Positions 1 to 9,317 of a stretch of 64,000 nt of DNA are shown piece by piece (the stretch's first letter is position 1; every line of letters begins with the position of its first letter). Source of the stretch: Acetobacter suratthaniensis (GTDB lineage: Bacteria; Pseudomonadota; Alphaproteobacteria; Acetobacterales; Acetobacteraceae); the NCBI RefSeq assembly GCF_017377745.1, contig NZ_JAFVMG010000003.1:124001-188000 (forward strand), given 5' to 3'. A program made the position numbers and the translations under genes. The notes beneath the pieces are model-generated. The model searched no databases and was not told the DNA's origin. It saw only the letters and a list, made by a program, of their open reading frames with translations.

Positions 1-474
1 CCTCGCATCGGGTTGGTCTGGGCGGGCGAGTGCCGACAGAGTGCGCGCGGTACGGCGATGGATGACCGCCGCTCCACCACGCTTGAGGCCATGGCCCCTA
101 TTATCGAGGCGCGGCCCGATGCAACCTTCATCAGCCTGCAATATGGCAAAAAGCGCGAGGAAATCGCCCAGTGTGGTTATCCGCTGATTGATCCTATGGA
201 TCAGATCCGCAGTATGGATGACACGGCAGCTCTTGTGAAAAATCTCGACCTGCTGATTACGGTTGATTCTTCTCCGGCGCATCTGGCTGGGGGGCTGGCT
301 TGCCCTGTCTGGCTCATGAGCCGACAGGATGCCTGCTGGCGCTGGCTGGATAGCGGCGAGACAACGGCATGGTATCCGACTATGCGGCTGTTTCGGGCGA
401 AAGAGCGGTCTTTTGTGCCAATGATTGGCGATGTAGCGGCCGCTCTTGCAGCAGCACCCCATTTTCTGCCCTGA
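1..474 (+). CDS. Glycosyltransferase (GT9-like C-terminal domain), 5'-truncated
   Basis: The reading frame is open from the first base, so the true start lies left of the window and only the last ~157 residues are visible. The visible part begins with an RIGLVWAG strand and contains VDSSPAHLAG, a WRWL segment and WYPTMRLFR. This pattern is typical of the C-terminal GT-B domain of bacterial TPR-glycosyltransferase fusions related to family 9, where it binds the nucleotide sugar. Proteins of this type are often encoded beside flagellar genes and may glycosylate flagellin; here it converges on flgH. That role is inferred from position only, and any N-terminal TPR part is outside the window. Confidence 0.75.
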   Translation, partial: PRIGLVWAGECRQSARGTAMDDRRSTTLEAMAPIIEARPDATFISLQYGKKREEIAQCGYPLIDPMDQIRSMDDTAALVKNLDLLITVDSSPAHLAGGLACPVWLMSRQDACWRWLDSGETTAWYPTMRLFRAKERSFVPMIGDVAAALAAAPHFLP

Positions 475-503
475 ACTGGGCCGGGACACCTGAAAACCTG
501 CCT

Positions 504-533
504 CCCTTCAGCCCTGAAAACAAGGCTGAAGGG
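504..533. terminator. Bidirectional hairpin between glycosyltransferase and flgH
   Basis: A perfect 10-bp inverted repeat (CCCTTCAGCC at 504-513 and its complement at 524-533) encloses a 10-base loop. It lies between the stop codons of two convergent genes. It lacks a long T-run, so termination strength is uncertain. Confidence 0.6.
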
Positions 534-541
534 CTAAGACA

Positions 542-1264
542 TTAGAAGGGCAGGATACTGTCCAGAACCTGCTGGCCATAGCGCGGGGTCTGGAGCTTGC
601 TCAACTGACCACGGCCACCGTAGGAGATGCGGGCCTCAGCAATCCGGTCGTGGGTCACGGTATTATCTTCGGTAATATCCTGCGGCCTGACAACGCCGCT
701 GACCATCAACTGCCGCAGTTCGCCGTTTACACGGACTTCCTGCCGGGCCACGACCACAAAGTTACCGTTGGGCAGAACCTGCGTAATGGTGCCTGCCAGT
801 GCCAGGGTAACGGTTTCATTGCGGCTGATGGTACCGGTTGCGGTATTGGCGCTGGAACTGCTGGTATCCAGAGCCGAGGAGCTGGAGAGCGCCTTGCCCT
901 GAAAGCCGAACAGGCTGGGAATGCCAAAGTTTTCCGAACCGCTGCCCGAGGCGGATGTGTTGTTGGTAACAGCGGCATTATCCGCAATAACCACGCTGAT
1001 TTTGATCAGGTCACCCACTTGAGAAGCGCGTTGATCCTTGAAAAAGGCGCGGCTACCGGGGCGCCATAGGCTGCCAACTTCTGTCGGCGGTGGCTGAAGT
1101 GGGGGCATGGGCATGGTTACAGGCCGGTATTCCGGTGCCTGCGTGGGGTCTGATGTCCGGGTCATGCGCGGCGGGTGGCCCATTTCGCTCATGTCGGCCA
1201 GACCCGAACAGCCTGACAGCCCCATCAGGCCGATGAGGAATGCACCCGGCAGGCGGTTTTTCAT
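542..1264 (-). CDS. flgH: Flagellar L-ring protein FlgH
   Basis: This gene encodes the outer-membrane lipoprotein that forms the L-ring bushing around the flagellar rod. The start at 1264 was chosen because it gives MKNRLPGAFLIGLMGLSGC, a lipoprotein signal with an LSGC lipobox; the frame stays open further upstream. The 240-residue product has a proline-rich linker, then the family pattern SLWRPGSRAFFKD near residue 65, a serine-rich stretch, NGNFVVVARQEVRVNGE, and the C-terminal GQLSKLQTPRYGQQVLDSILPF-like ending. It is the last gene of flgG-flgA-flgH and lies 52 bases after flgA. Length and motif order fit the family. Confidence 0.95.
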   Translation of the reverse strand: MKNRLPGAFLIGLMGLSGCSGLADMSEMGHPPRMTRTSDPTQAPEYRPVTMPMPPLQPPPTEVGSLWRPGSRAFFKDQRASQVGDLIKISVVIADNAAVTNNTSASGSGSENFGIPSLFGFQGKALSSSSALDTSSSSANTATGTISRNETVTLALAGTITQVLPNGNFVVVARQEVRVNGELRQLMVSGVVRPQDITEDNTVTHDRIAEARISYGGRGQLSKLQTPRYGQQVLDSILPF

Positions 1265-1316
1265 CAAACTAAAACTCCAGCGCATTGATGTGTTACCGGA
1301 CAGAATCATCCGCTCC

Positions 1317-2315
1317 TCAGCCGCCACGAGAGGAAGTGCTCAGGCGGCGCAGGGTGGCGGAGTCTGAAGGCATGCCGCTGGAACCGGCCTCGACAATGAC
1401 TTCAGAAGCGTTGTTGGGTCGCCCCGTGACAATCATGTTGCTGGCAAGATTGAGCACGCGCACGTATTGCCCCATGCCGCCGTCTTCTATGGCGCGACCA
1501 CTGGCGGTCAGGTGCAGCCCCGGTGCGGTGAAAACGATCAGCACCGGATCGCCCTTATGGACAACAACCGTGCGGTGCAGGTCGCGTTCCTGCACGGCAT
1601 CTCCAGCCATGACGCTGTGGGTCAGGGTCATGCCGTCTATATCGGCTTCATCCGTATAGGTGCGATCCTGAGCGCGGCCGGTATAGGCGTCATCCATTGT
1701 GACATCCGCCATGGACACAACGCTGCCTGCCTGTAGGGCATGGGCAAAAACCAGCACCCGCCGTGCGGCATGGACTGTACCAGCCAGCAGGTAGGAATCC
1801 TGCGTGGAATCGCCGGTTGTCTGGGTGCGGTAGATGGTGGCGGTAAAGCGGCCGCTCCGTGGGTCCCAGTTAAGATCCGACAGGGTTACGGGCTTTGGAT
1901 CATCAGGCGGGACGGCGATGGGGTGGAAATCAATCAGATCGACCGAAACGGGCCCACCCCCGGTATCAGGCAGGTTCTGGCGAACAAGGTTTATGAAGTA
2001 ATCCTTGTCCAGCATACGCCCGGCGCGGGTAATGGTGACCTGAGCACTGGCGGACTGGTCAAGCCAGTCCACGCCGTACTGATCGGCAATGGCGAGAAGC
2101 TGTCCACCACCGACCTGAATGCTCGATCCCGGTGCGGGGGCTGGCCCCAGAACGCGATCCTGCCCCGGCTCCAGATCGGTAAAAAGATCGGACAGGCGGA
2201 CGGTGTTCGCCGTAATGATGGAGGTGGTTTTGAGGGTGGCTGCTTCGGTCATGGGCACGGAGCCCATCATGCTCCCTGCCGCGACCAGAACCCCGATGAC
2301 CGCCCTCACATTCAT
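1317..2315 (-). CDS. flgA: Flagellar basal body P-ring formation protein FlgA
   Basis: FlgA is the periplasmic chaperone that helps the P-ring subunit FlgI assemble around the rod. The 332-residue product begins with a Sec signal ending near TEA-ATL. Its C-terminal half has the SAF-type fold seen in FlgA: RRVLVFAHALQAGSVVSMADV, then the conserved VHKGDPVLIVF and GLHLTASGRAIEDGGMGQ segments. At 332 residues it is longer than enteric FlgA (~220), as is common in alphaproteobacteria. The ATG follows an AAGG ribosome site and lies 4 bases after the flgG stop, so translation is probably coupled. flgI is not in the window. Confidence 0.93.
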   Translation of the reverse strand: MNVRAVIGVLVAAGSMMGSVPMTEAATLKTTSIITANTVRLSDLFTDLEPGQDRVLGPAPAPGSSIQVGGGQLLAIADQYGVDWLDQSASAQVTITRAGRMLDKDYFINLVRQNLPDTGGGPVSVDLIDFHPIAVPPDDPKPVTLSDLNWDPRSGRFTATIYRTQTTGDSTQDSYLLAGTVHAARRVLVFAHALQAGSVVSMADVTMDDAYTGRAQDRTYTDEADIDGMTLTHSVMAGDAVQERDLHRTVVVHKGDPVLIVFTAPGLHLTASGRAIEDGGMGQYVRVLNLASNMIVTGRPNNASEVIVEAGSSGMPSDSATLRRLSTSSRGG

Positions 2316-2319
2316 GACC

Positions 2320-3108
2320 TTATTTCAGGCCTGTCAGCGTCTGAAGCATCTGGTCGGATGCGGTGATGACCTTGCTGTTCATTTCATAGGCGCGCTGTGC
2401 GGTAATCAGGTTGGTGATTTCCGTGACAACGTTAACCGAGGATTCTTCAACAAAGCCCTGACGCAGCGAACCGTAGCCCACGCTCTGCGGTGTGCCGAGG
2501 TTGGCAGTGCCTGATGAGGTGGTTTCCGTGAACAGGTTCTGCCCCATGGCGGCCAGACCGTTTTCGTTCTGGAAGGTGGCAAGCTGGATCTGCCCGGCCA
2601 CCTGCGCCGTTGTTTGGCCCGAGATGGTGTACTGCACCTGTCCGCTCTGATCCACCGTGATGTTTTCGGCGTTGTTCGGCAGGGAGATGTTGGGCGAAAG
2701 GGGGTAGCCGTCCGCGCTGACGATGGTGCCATCCTGCGAGAGCGAGAAGGTGCCATCACGCGTATAGGCATATTCGCCCGAGGGCAGCGTTACGCGGAAA
2801 TAACCACGGCCTTCAATGGCCATGTCGAGCGAGTTGCCCGTCTGATCCAGCGTACCCTGTTCGTTAATGCGGTAAATACCAGCCGTACGCACACCAAGAC
2901 CAAGCTGGGCGCCAGCGGGAACAAGGTCGCCCGTGTCCGAGCTCATGGTACCTGCGCGGCGCAGATCCTGATAAATCAGATCCTGAAACTCAGCGCGCCG
3001 GCGTTTATAGCCGGTGGTGGTCATGTTGGCGATATTGTTCGCGATGGTATCGACGTTCGTCGTCTGGGCCTGCATGCCCGTGCCGGCGATGTCAAGGGAA
3101 CGCATCAT
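2320..3108 (-). CDS. flgG: Flagellar distal rod protein FlgG
   Basis: FlgG builds the distal rod between the proximal rod and the hook. The 262-residue protein starts MMRSLDIAGTGMQAQ, followed by the rod/hook signature ANNIANMTTTGYKRRR, and ends with the paired C-terminal motif ITNLITAQRAYEMNSKVI. Two adjacent ATG codons (3108 and 3105) follow a GGAGG; a longer upstream frame lacks family similarity. It is the first gene of the minus-strand operon flgG-flgA-flgH. FlgF, usually directly upstream on the same strand, is encoded divergently here. Confidence 0.97.
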   Translation of the reverse strand: MMRSLDIAGTGMQAQTTNVDTIANNIANMTTTGYKRRRAEFQDLIYQDLRRAGTMSSDTGDLVPAGAQLGLGVRTAGIYRINEQGTLDQTGNSLDMAIEGRGYFRVTLPSGEYAYTRDGTFSLSQDGTIVSADGYPLSPNISLPNNAENITVDQSGQVQYTISGQTTAQVAGQIQLATFQNENGLAAMGQNLFTETTSSGTANLGTPQSVGYGSLRQGFVEESSVNVVTEITNLITAQRAYEMNSKVITASDQMLQTLTGLK

Positions 3109-3453
3109 GGGATGACAGTCCTCCGGGTGTGCCTCGTGTACGGCCACCCCATATTTTAACGGATGGGGTCTTCGGGTATTTTAAGGACACACCGCTGGAT
3201 CAAGCCTGCGTCATATCCTGCTCTCAGGCTACAGGTAAGGGTATGGGCGTGTCATGGCAAGCTCTATTTGCGGCTGACATGAGGGTTTAATGGAGCGCTG
3301 TGGTGCCCGGATTATGGGGGTGCGTGTTCATATTGCTCCCCTGTCTGTGATTCGTTATACAGGATGGCTGAATGGGTCTGCAGGCAAGGGCGTGTCTCTT
3401 GGGGCGGCAGCAGGCCGTTACTCCATATTTCTGGTGCGTGAGGCTGGGTTTCC
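3109..3453. promoter_or_regulatory. Divergent flgG / flgF control region
   Basis: This 345-base spacer separates the divergent rod operons and carries no convincing gene. It should hold promoters for both directions. An exact 8-base direct repeat, TATTTTAA, occurs at 3152-3159 and 3177-3184 (25-base period) near the flgG side. Read on the minus strand each copy contains TAAAAT, a possible -10-like element. No good sigma-54 or sigma-28 match was found by eye, so the regulator is unknown. Confidence 0.4.
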
Positions 3454-4203
3454 ATGGACAACACAACCTATATTGCATTGTCCCGTATTGATACGCTGAC
3501 ACGTGCGCTGGACGTGACGGCCAATAACCTTGCCAATGCCAGTACCGATGGCTTTAAGGCCAGCCGTCAGCTTTTTTCGCAGTATGTGGTCAAACAGAAA
3601 GAGCCCAATACAGTCGCCGGTGGTAAGGAAGAAGCTTACACGCAGGATCAGGCGACCTATCAGGATCATCTGCAGGGGCAGATGCGCACGACCGGCAACC
3701 AGACCGATTTTGCCATCAACGGCGAAGGGTACTTTGCTGTGCGCACCACGCAGGGCATTCGTCTGACACGCAACGGGCAGTTCCACCGCCGGATGGATGG
3801 CACCATTGTTGATGGTTCGGGCAACCCGGTGCTGGATCGGCAGAACCAGAATCTGGTGATCCGGCTTGAGGATGACATTCTCTCTGTTTCCTCGGACGGT
3901 ACCATTTCAACGCAGAATGGCGCGATCGGCACCATCGGTCTGGTGACGGTGGATAACGTGAACACCCTCACCCCCGAAGGCGCGTATCTGCTCAAGCCTT
4001 CGACCCAGACACATGAAGTCATGCGCAAGGAAATCCGGCAGGGCATGCTCGAAAGCAGCAATGTCAACGCCGTGGGCGAGACGACTCGGATGGTGGAAAT
4101 CCAGCGTGATTACGATCTGACCTTCCAGCTTATCCAGACCGAATCCACCCGTCAGCAGACCGCCATCGACAAAATTACGGCCGATCCTTCCTCATCCTCT
4201 TGA
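3454..4203 (+). CDS. flgF: Flagellar proximal rod protein FlgF
   Basis: FlgF is a proximal rod subunit. The 249-residue product opens MDNTTYIALSRIDTLTRALD, then the rod signature ANNLANASTDGFKASR, the core INGEGYFAVRTTQGIRLTRNGQF, and a C-terminal rod motif around VNAVGETTRMVEIQRDYD. The MDNT start and the length separate it from FlgG. The ATG is preceded by a weak GAGG. It heads a plus-strand group with flgK and flgL, instead of preceding flgG on one strand as in most alphaproteobacteria. Confidence 0.93.
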   Translation: MDNTTYIALSRIDTLTRALDVTANNLANASTDGFKASRQLFSQYVVKQKEPNTVAGGKEEAYTQDQATYQDHLQGQMRTTGNQTDFAINGEGYFAVRTTQGIRLTRNGQFHRRMDGTIVDGSGNPVLDRQNQNLVIRLEDDILSVSSDGTISTQNGAIGTIGLVTVDNVNTLTPEGAYLLKPSTQTHEVMRKEIRQGMLESSNVNAVGETTRMVEIQRDYDLTFQLIQTESTRQQTAIDKITADPSSSS

Positions 4204-4366
4204 TCGTCCGCCATTGGTGTGGGCCGGGTAAAGCCCGCTCTGGTAACCTTTTTGAAACCGTTTCTGATTACCGGTTTTCCTATAAACGCCGGATTGGTAT
4301 CCGCCCGCAGCTGTGTGTGATAGGCAGAACCAGTAGGCAAACGGCATGCACGCGGGGAATGAGCGT

Positions 4367-5944
4367 ATGGATCTGATATCGTCGTTATCAATCGCCACTA
4401 GTGGTCTGAACGCGGTTACGAATGAATACGCTGTCGTCTCCAACAACGTATCCAATTCCAGCACGTCGGGTTATGTGAGCGAAACCGCTACACTCTACTC
4501 CGATGTCGTGAACGCTCAGGGCAATGGTGTGCGCGTGGGTGCCACGCAGCTCAACATCAACAAGGCCCTGCAATCCTCGCTGTATACCCAGAATGCCAAG
4601 GTGGCCGCCTATACGGCCATGAGCAATTCTCTGGCTGCCGTGTCCTCTGTGCAGGGGTCCACTTCCGCGACATCAGGCTCTACCGCCACACTGGCCGACG
4701 AACTCGGTAACGTGCAGACAGCCCTGACCTCTCTGACGTCCACCCCGCAGTCCAGTGCAGCGCAATCCACCGTGATTTCGGATGCCAACTCGCTGGTCGA
4801 TACGATCCATACGCTGACCTCGACCTACACGCAGCAGCGTCAGGCCACGCAGGACAACATCAGCGCCTCGGTTTCCACCATCAATACCGACCTGACCCAG
4901 ATCGGTGAAATCTCGCAGCAGATCGTCAAGCTGAAGATTGTTGGCGGGGATACCTCCGCTCTGGAAAACCAGCGCCTTGGCGTTATGTCCAGCCTGTCTT
5001 CTCAGGTTTCGGTCTCGTACACCGAGAAAACGAACGGCGACATGATCGTGACCACGGCGGATGGCACCAAGCTGCCCACCCGCCCTGATCAGACCGGGCT
5101 GGATGACAGCACCGTAACCCTTCCTTCCAGCACATGGCCGCTGACCACGCAGGATGCGACGCTGACCTCGTCCATGTACTATTCCGCGAGCGGGGTTACA
5201 GCCGATGGCATTACCACTGCGGGTGGTGTTCCTGCCATTACGCTCAATGGTAAAGACATTACCACACATCTGACCGGCGGCACGCTGGGGGCCAATGTTA
5301 CCCTGCGTGATCAGACCTACCCGCAGATGCAGGCGCAGCTCGATTCGTTCTCCTATACGCTCATCAACCGCTTCTCCAGCGCGGGCATGGCGCTGTTTAC
5401 CAACGGCACGTCCACCCCCACGGATCTGACGGATATCACAGCGGATTCGCCCAAGGGGCTTGTTGGCCTATCATCTAAGCTGAGCGTAAGTACTTCCTAC
5501 ACAGATGATCCGTCCTCCCTCGCGAAGGATGGAGATACAACGCTGGTTACCAAGGTGCTCAGCGATACGTTCGGCACGTCTTCCAGCTACGTATCAAGTG
5601 ATACGTCCACCACCTATAGCGGCACCGATCTTTCCGCACCGACATCGGGCCTCGGCCCCGATGGCAGCCAGTCCACCGGCTATACGGGCGAGCAGGGGCT
5701 TGTCGCACTGGCCACAACCCTGACATCCAATCAGGGCGCGACCATTGCGGATGCGACCTCCAGCCTCACTTCCTCTACCTATGTGCAGACAACGCTGTCC
5801 GCGCAGGTGGCGAATGTTTCCGGGGTGAACGTCAACAATGAAATGGCCAAGGTGGTGACCTTGCAGAATTCCTTCACCGCCAATGCAAAAATCATCAGCA
5901 CGGTTCAGACAATGTTTGACGCGCTGATGAACGCAATCAGCTAA
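4367..5944 (+). CDS. flgK: Flagellar hook-associated protein 1 FlgK
   Basis: FlgK (HAP1) forms the first of two junction rings between hook and filament. The 525-residue protein has the N-terminal hook-family helix MDLISSLSIATSGL followed by SNNVSNSSTSGYV. The C-terminal helix ends SGVNVNNEMAKVVTLQNSF...MFDALMNAIS, the canonical FlgK ending. The middle is serine/threonine rich and poorly conserved. The start at 4367 has GGGGAA about nine bases upstream; an ATG at 4346 would add seven unconserved residues. flgL follows after 20 bases. Confidence 0.93.
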   Translation: MDLISSLSIATSGLNAVTNEYAVVSNNVSNSSTSGYVSETATLYSDVVNAQGNGVRVGATQLNINKALQSSLYTQNAKVAAYTAMSNSLAAVSSVQGSTSATSGSTATLADELGNVQTALTSLTSTPQSSAAQSTVISDANSLVDTIHTLTSTYTQQRQATQDNISASVSTINTDLTQIGEISQQIVKLKIVGGDTSALENQRLGVMSSLSSQVSVSYTEKTNGDMIVTTADGTKLPTRPDQTGLDDSTVTLPSSTWPLTTQDATLTSSMYYSASGVTADGITTAGGVPAITLNGKDITTHLTGGTLGANVTLRDQTYPQMQAQLDSFSYTLINRFSSAGMALFTNGTSTPTDLTDITADSPKGLVGLSSKLSVSTSYTDDPSSLAKDGDTTLVTKVLSDTFGTSSSYVSSDTSTTYSGTDLSAPTSGLGPDGSQSTGYTGEQGLVALATTLTSNQGATIADATSSLTSSTYVQTTLSAQVANVSGVNVNNEMAKVVTLQNSFTANAKIISTVQTMFDALMNAIS

Positions 5945-5964
5945 GGCCGGGTAGGAGAGAAGAT

Positions 5965-7047
5965 ATGAGCACGACAATCGGTCAGTATGGCGGCGATGGT
6001 ATCTCCCTCATTCTCAGCTCGGCGATTGACAATATTACCCTCCAGCAGCAGCAGAATAGCTGGCAGACCTCCGCTGGCACGCTGGCGGAAACCTATGCCG
6101 GTGTGGGTGATTCACGGCAGACGGCCATCAGCCTGAACCCCAAGATCACACAGGTTGCGTCCTGGCAGAGCAACATCACCAATACGCAGACAAACCTCTC
6201 CATTACCGCCACCACCATGAAGCAGATCGTGAGTCTGGCGCAGACGCTGTCAACCAACCTGACAAGCGTTACGGGCACCAGCTCAGCAACGTCTGTTGCC
6301 ACGGTGGTTGAGCAGGCCAAGGGCCTGCTGTCCGAACTGGGCAGCGCGCTGAATACGCAGAGTGGTTCTGATTATATTTTTGCTGGGCAGGACGCTACGG
6401 AAGCGCCCATTACAGACGTGAATAATCTCGGTAGCAGCACTCTGGCTAACTCGATTGCCTCCACTGTCAGCAGTCTGGATGCCTCGAATGTCGATACGGT
6501 GCTGGCCAATGTTACCTTGGCGGCTACCAGCAACGCGGCAGGTACGTCGGTTTTCTCGTCCAACCTGTCTCAGTCCGCGACGACGGCGGCATCGCTAAAG
6601 GCTTCGGTGGTCATGAGCACGTCCACCACCAAGGTCGGGCTGGTCGCAACGCAGAATTCTACCACCTCCAGCGCCTCATCCACCTCGACAGGTTCGCCTA
6701 TCCGCGATCTGATGAGCGATCTGATGGTTGTGGCGTCCATGGGCGGCATGTCGTCTGAAACGCCCGGTTATACGGATCTGGTGACGAAGCTGAACGCATC
6801 GCTTAACACCACTGTCGGGCAGTTGACCGATATGGAAGCTCAGGTGGGCGTGCAGCAGAGTGCGCTGACCACACGCTCAACCATGCTGGCCAGTGTGACC
6901 ACCATGCTGAAAACCCAGCTTGGCAACGCCCGCGAGGATGATGCGGCTGCGGCCATTACCACCGCAACAACGCTGAAAACCCAGCTTGAAGCCTCCTTTA
7001 CCCTTGTGGCGGACATGAAGAACATGTCGCTGGCAAGCTACCTCTAA
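5965..7047 (+). CDS. flgL: Flagellar hook-associated protein 3 FlgL (flagellin-like)
   Basis: FlgL (HAP3) is the second hook-filament junction protein. The 360-residue product is helical at both ends, like flagellin: an N-terminal coiled segment rich in Gln and Thr (ITLQQQQNSWQTSAGT) and a C-terminal helix with LTDMEAQVGVQQSALTTR and LKTQLEASF. The middle contains SGSDYIFAGQDATEAPI, a phrase typical of FlgL. The gene ends in a strong terminator. Sequence identity alone would also allow a divergent flagellin, but the position directly after flgK favours FlgL. Confidence 0.88.
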   Translation: MSTTIGQYGGDGISLILSSAIDNITLQQQQNSWQTSAGTLAETYAGVGDSRQTAISLNPKITQVASWQSNITNTQTNLSITATTMKQIVSLAQTLSTNLTSVTGTSSATSVATVVEQAKGLLSELGSALNTQSGSDYIFAGQDATEAPITDVNNLGSSTLANSIASTVSSLDASNVDTVLANVTLAATSNAAGTSVFSSNLSQSATTAASLKASVVMSTSTTKVGLVATQNSTTSSASSTSTGSPIRDLMSDLMVVASMGGMSSETPGYTDLVTKLNASLNTTVGQLTDMEAQVGVQQSALTTRSTMLASVTTMLKTQLGNAREDDAAAAITTATTLKTQLEASFTLVADMKNMSLASYL

Positions 7048-7099
7048 GGCGGTTTTGACCGTGTAGCCGCCTGAGCGGTGCGCATGGTCTGTTTTGCAA

Positions 7100-7137
7100 G
7101 CCCTGCCCGGAAAAACCGGGCAGGGCGTTTTTGTTTT
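7100..7137 (+). terminator. Rho-independent terminator after flgL
   Basis: An 11-bp GC-rich stem (GCCCTGCCCGG at 7100-7110 with 7116-7126) and a five-A loop are followed by a T-rich tail at 7128-7137. This is a classic intrinsic terminator for flgF-flgK-flgL. It abuts the stop codon of the convergent receptor gene. Confidence 0.93.
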
Positions 7138-9317
7138 CAGAAACCTGCCGTAACCGCAAGCCTGGCCGATGTCGGCTCCAGCGCATGGCCGGTTGCCCCT
7201 GTCGAGACGGCGGCGTTGGGGGTAAGCCGGTAGTCATACGCATATTGGGCCGCAAAAGCGTGGCTGTTGGTCAGATTGAAAATGCTGACTTCCAGCTTGA
7301 GGCGCGGCGTAAAGCGATACCCGGCATTGATGTTGACTTCCTTATAGCCGGAGGAGCGCAGGGAGTTGTCCTCCACAAGGGCATAATGTCCGAGCCAGCG
7401 CACCTGCAAGCCACCATACCAGTGCTTGTGCGTATCCACGAGCAGGCCAAAAGACCAGACAAAATCAGGCGCGTTGCTGACATACACACCGTCAATGCCA
7501 TAGGCCTGCGGGTCGTTGGTGCGGTAACGCGCCTTGGCGAAGGACAGATCGGTGTTGAGTTCGATCCAGGGAAGGGGATTGTACTGGGCTGAAAATTCCA
7601 CTCCCTGCCGTCGGCTGGCCGGGCCGGGGGAGGTTACGCCTGCATCGCCATCGTAACTGAGCTCAGAGGCAAAATCGATGATAAAGGCCGCGACCTGCAC
7701 GTTCAAATGGGTGAGCGGCGTGCTCCTGATCCCGACCTCCCCGCTGATGGCTTCGGTCATAAGCGGCACGGAGACAGAACCTGCCGCGAATTTGTCCACC
7801 GAATAGGAGCCGGAAACCGAGCGGAAGTCGTTTGAGTGGTAGCCCTTGCCCGCACTCAGATAGAGTTCGGATTTTTTCCACGGCCCGAAAATCAGACTGC
7901 CTTTTGGCTGGAACAGCCACTGGCCCGCATGGGTTGCGCTGCCATCGACCAGATTATGATCCACACCCCCCTGATAGTCTTCGCGCAGGCCGATAACGGT
8001 GCGGAACCACGGCGTCCAGTGCAGGGTGTTCTGGATATACATGCCCACAGCACCGAGCGAGATACTGTCCGCATTGCAGACGTAGTACCCCGTGCTTGAG
8101 GTGCAGTCAGGCAGAGGGCGGCGCTGTTCGGTGTGGCGGCGGTCAACATACAGGAAGTCGTAACGGCCCTGTACGCCCACAGTGGTATCGCTCAGGAAGG
8201 TCGCAAGCCTGTCATGCCGGGTATAGGCGCTGCTGCCACCAAGGGTGGTGCGGGTTTCGTCCTGTGCTTGCTGGTCGCCATGCACGGGGTCATCAAGATA
8301 GTGGGTGAAGTTGTTCCACAGGGTCAGGCGGTCATGAACGACAAAGGCGTTGTTGACCCAGTTCCAGTTTTCTCCGCTCATATGCTGGTGGGCTGACAGG
8401 CTGTAACGCTCGGAAAATCCGCCATCGGTCGGGTCGAGCGAACCAAAGCGGTCTATCATGCCATTCTGGATTGCTTCGAGCGGCTGGTCGTTGGTGGCGC
8501 GCCACTGGCCACGGTAGAACATGCCGGTGATGTCGAACCCTTTGCGTTCAGAGCCGTGTGTGTAGCGGCTCATGGCGCGGATGGCGCGGGCATTGTCAGG
8601 GTAGCGCCACGGGCCATCGGCGTGGGAGAGCGCGCCTGCGTTTACCCACCTGTCTCCATTGGCCATCTGCACGGTGCCGCCTGCATAGGCACGGTAATCG
8701 CCTAATGTACCTGCGCTCAGGGTGATTTCACGCGGGATTTCAGAGGCCAGTTTCATATGGTCTGATCCCGCCACCCCGAAATCGCCGATATTCGCGTGAA
8801 AGGGCCCTTTGGTGTAATCGACGCCGCTGAGTGTTTCGGGAATGAGGAAGTTCAGGTCTGTATAGCCCTGCCCATGTGCGTTGCTGACACCGTTTATGGG
8901 CATGTCATCCACAAAGCTGGCCAGATCCGTGCCATGATCAAGGTTGAAGCCGCGTAGCAGAAACTGGTTGGCCTTTCCCTCGCCTGAATGCGAGGTCACG
9001 ACAAGGCCAGGTACGGCTTCAAGAAGCTGGCCAATACGGTAGGCGGGTCTAAGCCGTAGTTCCGTTCCGGTAATGGAGCCTTCGCTGGCTGTGGCAGCCC
9101 GCCCTGTAAGGTTGCGGCGCGAGGCTGTAACCACGATTCGTTCTGTTTTGGGGGGCTGCTCCACCTGAGGTGCGGGCGTTGTGCTGTCCTGTGGGCCGGG
9201 GGGCGGTGTGGCGGCCTGCGTTACTTCGCTGAACAGCCCAAGGGCTGCGAGGCTGCAAAGAACCGAACACGTAGGGTGATGCGGTGCAGGCAGAAAATGC
9301 CTGAATGCGGAAACCAT
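7137..9317 (-). CDS. TonB-dependent outer-membrane receptor under cobalamin riboswitch control
   Basis: This is an outer-membrane gated channel that uses TonB energy to import a scarce ligand. The start at 9317 gives a 726-residue precursor with a signal peptide ending near TQA-ATPPP. A proline-rich linker leads to a TonB-box-like ERIVVTASR (residues 59-67), a plug with GKANQFLLRGFNLDHGTD, and a long beta-barrel ending in the typical terminal Phe (RLAVTAGF). The upstream cobalamin riboswitch suggests the ligand is a corrinoid, although the protein is longer than enteric BtuB (~614). The frame is open to 9479, but the upstream part overlaps the riboswitch and lacks a signal peptide. No btuCDF genes are in the window. 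Confidence 0.9.
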   Translation of the reverse strand: MVSAFRHFLPAPHHPTCSVLCSLAALGLFSEVTQAATPPPGPQDSTTPAPQVEQPPKTERIVVTASRRNLTGRAATASEGSITGTELRLRPAYRIGQLLEAVPGLVVTSHSGEGKANQFLLRGFNLDHGTDLASFVDDMPINGVSNAHGQGYTDLNFLIPETLSGVDYTKGPFHANIGDFGVAGSDHMKLASEIPREITLSAGTLGDYRAYAGGTVQMANGDRWVNAGALSHADGPWRYPDNARAIRAMSRYTHGSERKGFDITGMFYRGQWRATNDQPLEAIQNGMIDRFGSLDPTDGGFSERYSLSAHQHMSGENWNWVNNAFVVHDRLTLWNNFTHYLDDPVHGDQQAQDETRTTLGGSSAYTRHDRLATFLSDTTVGVQGRYDFLYVDRRHTEQRRPLPDCTSSTGYYVCNADSISLGAVGMYIQNTLHWTPWFRTVIGLREDYQGGVDHNLVDGSATHAGQWLFQPKGSLIFGPWKKSELYLSAGKGYHSNDFRSVSGSYSVDKFAAGSVSVPLMTEAISGEVGIRSTPLTHLNVQVAAFIIDFASELSYDGDAGVTSPGPASRRQGVEFSAQYNPLPWIELNTDLSFAKARYRTNDPQAYGIDGVYVSNAPDFVWSFGLLVDTHKHWYGGLQVRWLGHYALVEDNSLRSSGYKEVNINAGYRFTPRLKLEVSIFNLTNSHAFAAQYAYDYRLTPNAAVSTGATGHALEPTSARLAVTAGF

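Noticed and set aside
3250-3290. Possible sigma-54 promoter (TGGCAAG...TTTGCGG) in the flagellar spacer
   Set aside because: The GG-to-GC distance is 12 bases, not the required 10.
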